Shown: piece after piece, positions 43,261-50,486 of the stretch
How the letters are laid out: each line of letters begins with the position of its first letter
Position numbering within the stretch: position 1 is the first letter of the stretch
NCBI RefSeq assembly: GCF_038396785.1
Contig: NZ_CP151087.1
Span: 3,968,001 to 4,032,000 of the forward strand
Length of the DNA: 64,000 bases
Reading direction: 5' to 3'
DNA from: Sphingobacterium thalpophilum
Lineage (GTDB): Bacteria; Bacteroidota; Bacteroidia; Sphingobacteriales; Sphingobacteriaceae
Notes under the pieces: model-generated
The model's input: the letters and a program-made list of their open reading frames with translations, nothing else
Database searches by the model: none
Told to the model about the DNA's origin: nothing
Position numbers and translations under genes: made by a program

Positions 43261-45435
43261 ATGTCCAATCGATTTATAACATCTTTTAAGTCCCGCAAAT
43301 GGCGATGGCTTTATATCGCTTTAGCTGCTATTTTGGTTTTGGCGATCGCAGTAGGCACGTATGCTTATCAGAAAAGAGATGCCATGCTCATGGGAGCAAT
43401 CAACAAAGCGAAAGCGAAGTTGCTTGAAAAGTATGATATGGAATTGAAGATTCAATATTATGCTTTCCAGGGGATTAATGCCGTACAGTTTAAGAATATA
43501 CAGCTATTGCCCAAAAATAGAGATCAATTGGCTCAAATCAATGATTTGACAGTGTCTGTAAAATTGTGGCCTTTGTTATTTGGGGATGTGAAGTTAGGAC
43601 AAGTTCTTTTAGATAATGGGAAGGTTTCTCTTGTTAAAAAGGATTCGATCAGTAACTACGATTTCCTGTTCAAGAAGCAGAAAAAGGATACTATTGAAAA
43701 TGATAACCCAAAGCAGAATCTGGCGGCCTTGGCAGATCGATTGTTGAAAAATGTATTTTTTAAGATTCCAAATGACCTCGATCTCAAGAACCTTGAGCTT
43801 TCCTATCGTGACGACAGTACTTCACAACGCATTGTAATTCCTTCTGCTGTGATAGACGGCGGAGATATGGAAACCAAGTTTCTGTTAAATGACCATGAGG
43901 CGGCCTGGAATCTGACCGGAACGATTGATTCAGATAATCAAGAATGTGACCTTCGTCTTTTTTCCGATAAAAAAGAGGTAAATCTTCCACTATTACAGCG
44001 CAAATTTGGTCTCGCGGTAAGTTTTGATGAAATATCCTTCCGATTGGACAAGGCTCATCGAAGAAATAAGGAGTTGCTGGAGTTGCATGGGCAATGGGGA
44101 TTTAAAAATCTGAAAGTAAATCACTGGCGTATTTCTAGTAAAGATGTTATTTTTCCTGAGGCCATCATGCAGGGGGCATTGAATATTGGAGCATCATCGA
44201 TTGAAGTGAGCAAAGAAAGTACCGTTCAGGTCAAAGATTTCGTGTTTTCTCCTTATATCAAATATGTGCACAAGCCGGAAAAAGAACTCTTCCTCGCCAT
44301 TCATACCGATAGGATAGAGGCTCAGCACTTTTTTGATGCCATGCCAGTTGGATTATTTCCTGGCTTAGACGGTATTCAGGTGGAGGGGCATATTCAATAC
44401 GATCTAAACTTTGCGCTCGAAATAAAAAAGCCCGAAAAGCTTCTTTTCTCTTCCAAAATGGATGATAGGGATTTAAAAGTCGTTAAATGGGGAGAGGCTG
44501 ATATTGCGATGCTAAATACGCCTTTCACGTATACAGCTTACGAAGATGGTAAGCCGATGCGGGAGATTGTGGTGGGGCCTCAAAACCCTAATTTTACACC
44601 GCTAGATCAAATATCCCGTTATATGCAGATTAGTTTGATCAATACAGAAGACCCCTTTTTCTTTAAACACAAGGGCTTTGAGGAGAAGGCTTTTAAGCTC
44701 TCCATTGCTACAAATATCAAGGAAAAAGGGTTTAAGCGTGGGGCGAGTACGATATCTATGCAACTGGTAAAAAATGTTTTTCTAAATCGGAATAAGACCG
44801 TTGTGCGGAAGCTGGAAGAAATTTTGCTGGTATGGCTGATGGAGCGTTCACAGCAAGTCAGCAAACAACGCATGTACGAGGTTTACCTGAATGTCATCGA
44901 ATGGGGAAATAATGTATATGGTATTACCGAAGCTGCACGCTATTATTTTGGGAAAACACCAGCGCAATTAGGGCTTGGAGAAAGTATATTTTTGTCGAGC
45001 ATTGTTCCACGGCCTAAAAAGGGACTCAACTTTTTTGACTGGACAGGACACCTGAAAGGGAATATGTTGCGCTATTTTAATACCTATGGTCATATTATGA
45101 CCAAAACAGGGCAGATTAGTGTGGATTCAACAACTTCAAATTATGGTTTTTATGAAGTTGTTCTGCAACCGCATCTGCGGGCAGCTCGACCAGCTGTGGT
45201 AGATTCGGTTGATGTATTTGATATGGGAGATGATCCATTGTTGTTCGATCGTCTCGAAAGTAGCTCTCCTGCCGATAATCTTGAAAGTGTATCTGTTCCA
45301 AAGAAGCTAAAACAAATGGATCTAACGGAAAAGAAAGATGAGGAGGCGACTGAACCAGAGAAACCAAAACGATCGCTATTTGACAAGATATTGGGACGTA
45401 AAAAAGAAGAAAAACAAAACGACGCACACAAATAG
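43261..45435 (+). CDS. GT51 peptidoglycan transglycosylase with AsmA-like N-terminal region, no transpeptidase
   Basis: A 724-residue inner-membrane enzyme that would polymerise lipid II into glycan strands. A short cytoplasmic tail and one transmembrane helix (about 14-37) precede about 400 periplasmic residues whose start (GINAVQFKNIQLLPKNRDQLAQINDLTVSVKLWPLLFGDVKLGQVLLDNGKVSLVKKD) resembles AsmA-type proteins. The GT51 domain follows, with NTEDPFFFKHKGFEEKA (catalytic E463), RGASTISMQLVKN, ERSQQVSKQRMYEVYLNVIEWGNNVYGI and ARYYFGK. No SxxK transpeptidase domain is present; the C-terminus is a Lys/Glu-rich tail. It differs both from bifunctional PBP1 and from short monofunctional MtgA (about 240 residues). 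Confidence 0.88.
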   Translation: MSNRFITSFKSRKWRWLYIALAAILVLAIAVGTYAYQKRDAMLMGAINKAKAKLLEKYDMELKIQYYAFQGINAVQFKNIQLLPKNRDQLAQINDLTVSVKLWPLLFGDVKLGQVLLDNGKVSLVKKDSISNYDFLFKKQKKDTIENDNPKQNLAALADRLLKNVFFKIPNDLDLKNLELSYRDDSTSQRIVIPSAVIDGGDMETKFLLNDHEAAWNLTGTIDSDNQECDLRLFSDKKEVNLPLLQRKFGLAVSFDEISFRLDKAHRRNKELLELHGQWGFKNLKVNHWRISSKDVIFPEAIMQGALNIGASSIEVSKESTVQVKDFVFSPYIKYVHKPEKELFLAIHTDRIEAQHFFDAMPVGLFPGLDGIQVEGHIQYDLNFALEIKKPEKLLFSSKMDDRDLKVVKWGEADIAMLNTPFTYTAYEDGKPMREIVVGPQNPNFTPLDQISRYMQISLINTEDPFFFKHKGFEEKAFKLSIATNIKEKGFKRGASTISMQLVKNVFLNRNKTVVRKLEEILLVWLMERSQQVSKQRMYEVYLNVIEWGNNVYGITEAARYYFGKTPAQLGLGESIFLSSIVPRPKKGLNFFDWTGHLKGNMLRYFNTYGHIMTKTGQISVDSTTSNYGFYEVVLQPHLRAARPAVVDSVDVFDMGDDPLLFDRLESSSPADNLESVSVPKKLKQMDLTEKKDEEATEPEKPKRSLFDKILGRKKEEKQNDAHK

Positions 45436-45462
45436 TGTCTGTGACGAAAGAAGGATATTAAC

Positions 45463-46002
45463 ATGAAAAAGATAGAAATTGACGGATTGCTTTTCGAACC
45501 TTTATTTGAAGAAGAACAAATTCAGAAGCGAGTGCGGCTAATGGGGATTGATATAAGCCGGCGTTATGAACACAAACTGCCTGTTTTTATAGGTGTCTTG
45601 AATGGATGTTTTATGTTTATGGCAGATTTGCTTAAGCAAATTGATGTTCCTTGTGAGATGTCCTTTATTAAGTTGGCATCTTATATTGGAACGGGACAAT
45701 CTGAATTAAACGAGCTTTTAGGCCTTGGTATCGACCTTGAAGGCCGTGATGTGATTATTGTAGAAGATATTGTCGACTCCGGGCATTCACTTAAATACAC
45801 CTTGGATGCAGTAAAAAAATTAAATCCAGCCAGTGTGATTGCCTGTGCACTTCTGGTGAAACCTGAGGCACTGCAGTATCATTTCCAGGAATTAACTTAT
45901 GTTGGCTTTGAAATAAGTAAGGAATTTGTAGTTGGGTACGGTATGGACTTTAATGGTCTTTGTCGAAATCTCCCCGATATTTATAAAAACGTAGCAATCT
46001 AA
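45463..46002 (+). CDS. hpt: Hypoxanthine phosphoribosyltransferase
   Basis: A salvage enzyme that joins hypoxanthine or guanine with PRPP to IMP or GMP, in the cytoplasm. The 179-residue protein has the type I PRTase fold. VFIGVLNGCFMFMADLL is near residue 40, the flexible-loop region SFIKLASYIGTG is next, the PRPP loop DVIIVEDIVDSGHSLKYTL is near 100-115, and the base-binding FVVGYGMDFNGLCRNLPDIY closes the protein. The length is usual. It starts 27 bases after the GT51 gene, so the two may share the GT51 promoter. Confidence 0.95.
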   Translation: MKKIEIDGLLFEPLFEEEQIQKRVRLMGIDISRRYEHKLPVFIGVLNGCFMFMADLLKQIDVPCEMSFIKLASYIGTGQSELNELLGLGIDLEGRDVIIVEDIVDSGHSLKYTLDAVKKLNPASVIACALLVKPEALQYHFQELTYVGFEISKEFVVGYGMDFNGLCRNLPDIYKNVAI

Positions 46003-46046
46003 TGTGCTATCAAGTGATCGTTAGATTTTAATGGTAGAATTTCGCT

Positions 46047-46451
46047 CTATTCAAGCGTTTGATCGCTGTATAATGCTTTCAGATTGATGAGCAAAATTTC
46101 CAGATCAGACAAGGGGAATTTAGAGACAGTTTCAAACATTTCCTTTTCATCAAATTTAATGACCAAGACACCTTTATGATCTTCTTCATAGCCCGCTTTT
46201 TGTATTGTAAAGTCTATCTTTTCAAAATCAAATTCTTTTAGACTTCCTTTAAACCATTGGTAGCTAGCTGCGTAATTAAATTTGTTTTTTTGAAAATGAA
46301 TAACTTCAGTGCCATAGGTATTCCATAGTGAAACCCGGATCATATACCATGCTATTAATCCGAATATACCATAGAAGACAACACTCATAAGTGTTACCCC
46401 GTCATTGAGAACATTGGCAATGAAGCCGCCTAATGGGAGAATTATCGTCAT
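46047..46451 (-). CDS. Membrane protein of unknown function, C-terminal part of a split gene
   Basis: An open frame of 134 residues from ATG. It has two hydrophobic segments (LPLGGFIANVLNDGVTLMSVVFYGIFGLIAWYMI, about 5-40), then a soluble region (TEVIHFQKNKFNYAASYQWFKGSLKEFDFEKIDFTIQKAG) reminiscent of PH-like bacterial domains. Directly upstream in the same frame are more protein-like codons (PLVARIFIYLLTI) that lead back to a run of eight A, beyond which the continuation is in another frame. The intact ancestor was probably about 165-190 residues. Function is unknown. Confidence 0.65.
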   Translation of the reverse strand: MTIILPLGGFIANVLNDGVTLMSVVFYGIFGLIAWYMIRVSLWNTYGTEVIHFQKNKFNYAASYQWFKGSLKEFDFEKIDFTIQKAGYEEDHKGVLVIKFDEKEMFETVSKFPLSDLEILLINLKALYSDQTLE

Positions 46452-46611
46452 TATGGTCAGTAAATAGATGAATATTCTGGCAACTAGCGGTCCCTTTTTT
46501 TTCTTTTAATACCAATTGGTTTTGTGTTAGGTCGATTTGATTCATAGCTGGCATTTCTGTTCTTAAAGGTTCGTTTTTTATGGGGTAGAACACTTGTTTT
46601 GATTCTTTCAA
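46402..46611 (-). pseudogene. N-terminal part of the same split membrane-protein gene
   Basis: This frame encodes an N-terminal piece (best start perhaps the ATG of MNQIDLTQNQLVLKEKKG) and then runs into nonsense (TASCQNIHLFTDHNDD). The switch happens at the eight-A run (T on the plus strand at 46495-46502). Removing one A joins LVLKEKKG to PLVARIFIYLLTIMTIILPLGG and the rest of the 46047-46451 frame. The gene is therefore split by one extra base, or translated with a +1 shift, or subject to slippage phase variation. Confidence 0.55.
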
Positions 46612-46649
46612 ATTGATTTGCGAAATCGATGCGCATTTTACTGGCTAGC

Positions 46650-47213
46650 CTATTTAAACGCACAGGTTTCGATATGGTCGTTCACCATTCCAACGGCCTG
46701 CATATACGCATAACAAATGGTAGAGCCGAAAAATTTGAACCCCCTTTTCTTCATGTCTTTTGCTATCTTATCAGAAATAGCTGTCGTTGCAGGTACCTGT
46801 TGTAAACTTCTCCAGTGGTTGACAATCGGTTGTTTTTCGGGCAAAAAGCTGTATAAGTAGTCATAGAAGCTACCATATTCTGCTTGGATTTTCTTGAAAT
46901 GTTGCGCATTGGTAATGGTGGATTCAATTTTATTCCTGTGTTTGATAATTCCCGAATCGACCAAAAGTCTAGCAACATGTTCGTTGGTATAAGCAGCGAC
47001 TTGATCAACATCAAAATTGGCAAAAGCTTCTTGGTATGCCTTTCTTCGCCGAAGAATCGTAATCCAGCTTAAGCCAGCTTGTGCAGACTCCAGGATCAAA
47101 AATTCAAATAAAGTTTTGTCATCGCGGACTTGTCGCCCCCATTCTTTATCGTGATAGTCTACATATTGCGGATCAGAACCGCACCATTGACAACGTATGA
47201 TTTCTTTGTACAT
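46650..47213 (-). CDS. tag: DNA-3-methyladenine glycosylase I
   Basis: Excises 3-methyladenine from alkylated DNA in base-excision repair. From the ATG complement 47211-47213 the protein has 187 residues, the usual Tag length, and starts MYKEIIRCQWCGSDPQYVDYHDKEWG. The zinc-binding Cys/His set is visible (CQWC region, YHDKEWG, and the C-terminal NDHIETC). The core LLESAQAGLSWITILRRRKAYQEAF and FKFFGSTICYAYMQAVGMVNDH fits the helix-hairpin-helix fold. A longer frame to 47327 is unlikely. It is divergent from the DUF4271 gene. Confidence 0.94.
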   Translation of the reverse strand: MYKEIIRCQWCGSDPQYVDYHDKEWGRQVRDDKTLFEFLILESAQAGLSWITILRRRKAYQEAFANFDVDQVAAYTNEHVARLLVDSGIIKHRNKIESTITNAQHFKKIQAEYGSFYDYLYSFLPEKQPIVNHWRSLQQVPATTAISDKIAKDMKKRGFKFFGSTICYAYMQAVGMVNDHIETCAFK

Positions 47214-47336
47214 GTTCTCTGAAGATTTTTTGAATGCAATATAACTTTTTATCCTAACTTTACGACCAAAATTAAAGAGTTTCGAATAGAGACGGTTCAT
47301 GAGCATTTCATTACCGTTAAGAGACAATTCATTTTA

Positions 47337-48311
47337 ATGAGCGTAACTATCTTCAAATATCATATTCTATTTGTAGTACTACTGCTGTTTTCAATTACGG
47401 GATTGAATGCGCAGCGGCGGACTTTTCGGACGGTTGTACAGGACAGCAGTACAGTTAGTACTGATAGTCTAAATATCGTAAAGGATTCTGTTGAATCGCC
47501 AAACCAGAAAGTTTTGGCATCCTTGAATCCTGCGTTACAGAATCAATATCGGATCGTAACAGTGAACGGGGAAGGTTTAAGGATTCATAACATTTATAAT
47601 TTTGATGTTCAGCAGTATTTTCAGAGCAAATTAAGAAGTAGCAATTTGGATCGGCAATATGGAACGCTCAAGGCTCATCGTGAAAACTGGATTTTATTTA
47701 CAGTTCTCGCATTAATTTTTGGTGTTGGGTTGATTCGGGTATTTTTCCCTTCTGATATTAAATTGGTTTTTCAGGGGTACTGGGATGATAGGGTCTTATT
47801 GTCTGTAAGCAAAGAGGATACGATCCTGACATCTTGGCCATTTATTTTTCTATTTATATTATTTTCTGGGGCAATAGGCTTATTTGTAAGTCTATTTTAT
47901 GCATATGAATTAAATAGATTCGATTTTATTACTTTTCCCAATTATATGAAGACTGCGGGAATGGTTGGTGCTTTGTTTGCGTTAAAAATCGGATTTATCC
48001 GATTCCTATCCTTTGTTTTTCAAATTAGAAAGTTGGTAAAGGAATATGTGACCGTGCTGTATCTGATTTATTTCAATACACTTTTTTTAATGCTTCCTGT
48101 ACTATTAATTTTGAGTCTTGTGCCTTTGACATCGGTCGGAGTTGTACTGCATTTGGCTATTGTTGGAGCGGCCTTACTCTTTTTCTATCGGTTTCTTAAG
48201 ACAGCGACTCATATTATGTCTATGTATAAATTTTCAATTTCCTATTTAATTTTGTACCTTTGTTGCCTAGAAATAGCACCAATATTAATACTGTTAAGAT
48301 TATTGAGCTAA
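47337..48311 (+). CDS. DUF4271-domain membrane protein
   Basis: A 324-residue inner-membrane protein of unknown function. A signal peptide or first helix (about 8-28, ending GLNAQ) is followed by about 80 polar residues (QNQYRIVTVNGEGLRIHNIYNFDVQQYFQSKL) and then seven or so hydrophobic segments from about 117 to the end. It matches the DUF4271 family of Bacteroidota, often found just before hemD as here. It overlaps the extended hemD frame; hemD's likely ATG begins 11 bases after this stop. Confidence 0.8.
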   Translation: MSVTIFKYHILFVVLLLFSITGLNAQRRTFRTVVQDSSTVSTDSLNIVKDSVESPNQKVLASLNPALQNQYRIVTVNGEGLRIHNIYNFDVQQYFQSKLRSSNLDRQYGTLKAHRENWILFTVLALIFGVGLIRVFFPSDIKLVFQGYWDDRVLLSVSKEDTILTSWPFIFLFILFSGAIGLFVSLFYAYELNRFDFITFPNYMKTAGMVGALFALKIGFIRFLSFVFQIRKLVKEYVTVLYLIYFNTLFLMLPVLLILSLVPLTSVGVVLHLAIVGAALLFFYRFLKTATHIMSMYKFSISYLILYLCCLEIAPILILLRLLS

Positions 48312-48322
48312 AACTGGTTAAT

Positions 48323-49093
48323 ATGCAAACTTCAGACGTAGAAAGAGCAAAGAAGGTAAAAAGTGTACTGGTGACTTTACCAAAACCTGAAAACGATAAG
48401 TCCCCTTATTATGATTTAGCAAAGAAATACGGGTTAAAATTAGACTTTCGAGGTTTTATACACGTAGAAGGAGTTCCTGCCAAAGATGTGCGTAGGGATA
48501 AGGTTAATTTAGCAGATTATTCTGCTGTAATATTTACGAGCAGAAATGCTGTAGATCATTATTTTAGAATTTGTGAAGAGATGCGATTTGAAGTGTCTGC
48601 AGAAATGAAATATTTCTGTATTTCAGAGACGATTGCCCTCTATCTTCAAAAGTATATCCAATATAGAAAACGGAAGATTTTCTTTGGTAAACAGACCGCG
48701 AAAGACCTTGAAGAGGTATTGAAAAAACACAAAGGGGAGAATTTCTTGTTCCCTTGTTCGGATGTAGCCAATGAGGAAACAAGTAATTGGTTACAACAAA
48801 ACGGCTATAAATTTACACCGGCTGTGCTTTTTAGAACTGTTGTAAGCGATTTGACTGATTTGAAAGATGTTTTCTACGATGTTATCGTGTTCTTTAGTCC
48901 TTCAAGTGTACAGTCCTTATATGATAACTTCCCTGACTTTAAGCAGAATAATACAAGGATTGCAGCATTTGGTGCTTCTACTCAACAGGCTCTTTTAGAT
49001 CACGGATTGATTTTAGATATCCCTGCTCCAACACCAAAAGCGCCTAGTATGACGATGGCTGTTGAAGAATATATCAAAAAGGTAAATAAGTAA
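48323..49093 (+). CDS. hemD: Uroporphyrinogen-III synthase
   Basis: Closes and inverts ring D of hydroxymethylbilane to give uroporphyrinogen III in heme synthesis. The 256-residue protein starts at ATG 48323 (MQTSDVERAKKVKSVLVTLPKPENDKSPYYDLAKKYG). Typical elements are SAVIFTSRNAVDHYF, ENFLFPCSDVANEET, VIVFFSPSSVQSL and IAAFGASTQQALLDHGL, matching the two-domain HemD fold despite its generally weak conservation. A TTG 63 bases upstream is open but would overlap the DUF4271 gene. It is followed by a strong terminator. Confidence 0.9.
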   Translation: MQTSDVERAKKVKSVLVTLPKPENDKSPYYDLAKKYGLKLDFRGFIHVEGVPAKDVRRDKVNLADYSAVIFTSRNAVDHYFRICEEMRFEVSAEMKYFCISETIALYLQKYIQYRKRKIFFGKQTAKDLEEVLKKHKGENFLFPCSDVANEETSNWLQQNGYKFTPAVLFRTVVSDLTDLKDVFYDVIVFFSPSSVQSLYDNFPDFKQNNTRIAAFGASTQQALLDHGLILDIPAPTPKAPSMTMAVEEYIKKVNK

Positions 49094-49111
49094 TAGCCTA
49101 ACATAAGGTAA

Positions 49112-49150
49112 ATAACAAAAAAAGGGTTCTTAAGACCCTTTTTTTGTTAT
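49112..49150 (+). terminator. Terminator after hemD
   Basis: ATAACAAAAAAAGGG...CCCTTTTTTTGTTAT hairpin with an internal TCTTAAGA; A and T tracts on both sides. The remaining gap to 49524 has no recognised gene. Confidence 0.85.
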
Positions 49151-49524
49151 GTGTGCAGTTTAAGATCGGCAAGGATCTGTAAAGACTTTTACGGGCGTTG
49201 CTGTTGAGTTTTATCATTCCGAATCGGGAATGGTACGATGACAATTTTACGAATTGGCCGGATGATCAATTTGTGGGGTATGTTCATCTTGTATGAAAGA
49301 TAGATGAATCGTATTTTTATCTGTAGGGGTATAGAAATGGTGGCGAGTCGAATCGATGATGTTAAAATGTAATAAAAGTGACGATGGTCATTGAGATTTT
49401 AAGTATATTTCTATTAAATTGCTTGGAGTAATTTATTCCAATTAAAAATAAAGCATAGGCAGTATTTTTAAAATTTGATAGAAATATTTTTTTTATGTTT
49501 GTAATTAAGCAAAATTAGTCAGTC

Positions 49525-50394
49525 GTGAAGTTAAAGCAAGTTGATAAAATTTCGGGCATTCAATCAGAGGACTTTTTAAAGAATTATCTGAAACCAGGTT
49601 TTCCTGTAATCATATCAGATTTTATCAGTGCAGAAAGTCCAGCGTGGAAGAAATGGAGTTATGATTACTTTAAGGAAATCGCAGGAGATATAAAGATAGA
49701 TGTCTATGGAAAAGAGGAAGAATCAATGGACCGTGCTGCCAGTGCTCCTGTTGGCCATATGACATTTGCAGAATATTTGGATCTGATCACAAAAGAGCCT
49801 ACAGAGTTACGGTTGTTTTTGTTCAATCTACTCAAGATACGTCCTGAACTGAAACACGATGTTATTTATAACGATGTTACAGGCGGTAAGGTATTGCAAT
49901 GGTTGCCGTTTATGTTCTTTGGTGGAGAGGGGTCAAGTACCCGTAATCATTTCGATATTGATATGTCACACGTGTTTATTTCTCAATTTCAAGGATTAAA
50001 ACGTATTTGGCTTTTTCCGAATGATCAATCTGATTTGATGTACAAATTGCCATACAATTTTCATAGTATTGCAAACCCCAAATATAGTAGTGAAGAGGAA
50101 TATCCCGGGATAAAGTACCTAGATGGTTATGAAGCTGTCATTCATCCTGGAGAGACCTTATATATGCCAGCAGGCTGGTGGCACTATATTCAGTATGAGA
50201 CAGAGGGCTATTCGATTTCTGTTAGGGCGTTAGCAAATTCGATCAGTGAGAAATTGCAGGGGGCGCGTAATCTGTTTATCACAAGGCATTTTGACAATAC
50301 GATGCGAAAGATCTTCAAAGACCATTGGTTCCATTATAAAATTAATACAGCAAAGCGTCGAGCCAATAAAGCAATTAAAAGAAACAAACGTTAA
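49525..50394 (+). CDS. JmjC/cupin-8-type 2-oxoglutarate oxygenase-like protein
   Basis: A 289-residue cytoplasmic protein with GTG start and the cupin-8 (JmjC-like) fold. The iron-binding facial triad is seen as HFDIDMSH (H142, D144) and the distal His in HPGETLYMPAGWWHYIQY (H220 in WWH). Related proteins hydroxylate amino-acid side chains of proteins or small molecules using Fe(II) and 2-oxoglutarate. The substrate is unknown here. It begins KLKQVDKISGIQSEDFLKNYLKPGFPVIISDF, the typical family N-terminus. It is a single gene with a terminator. Confidence 0.87.
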   Translation: MKLKQVDKISGIQSEDFLKNYLKPGFPVIISDFISAESPAWKKWSYDYFKEIAGDIKIDVYGKEEESMDRAASAPVGHMTFAEYLDLITKEPTELRLFLFNLLKIRPELKHDVIYNDVTGGKVLQWLPFMFFGGEGSSTRNHFDIDMSHVFISQFQGLKRIWLFPNDQSDLMYKLPYNFHSIANPKYSSEEEYPGIKYLDGYEAVIHPGETLYMPAGWWHYIQYETEGYSISVRALANSISEKLQGARNLFITRHFDNTMRKIFKDHWFHYKINTAKRRANKAIKRNKR

Positions 50395-50398
50395 TATA

Positions 50399-50431
50399 GA
50401 AAGGGGACAGTAAAATGTCCCCTTTTGTTTT
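50399..50431 (+). terminator. Terminator after the cupin gene
   Basis: AAAGGGGACA/TGTCCCCTTTT stem with a 6-base loop and a T-rich tail. Confidence 0.85.
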
Positions 50432-50486
50432 TTAGCGTATTTTATGTATCAAACCTAGCTTACCCTCACACTGCAATAAGGCTTTT

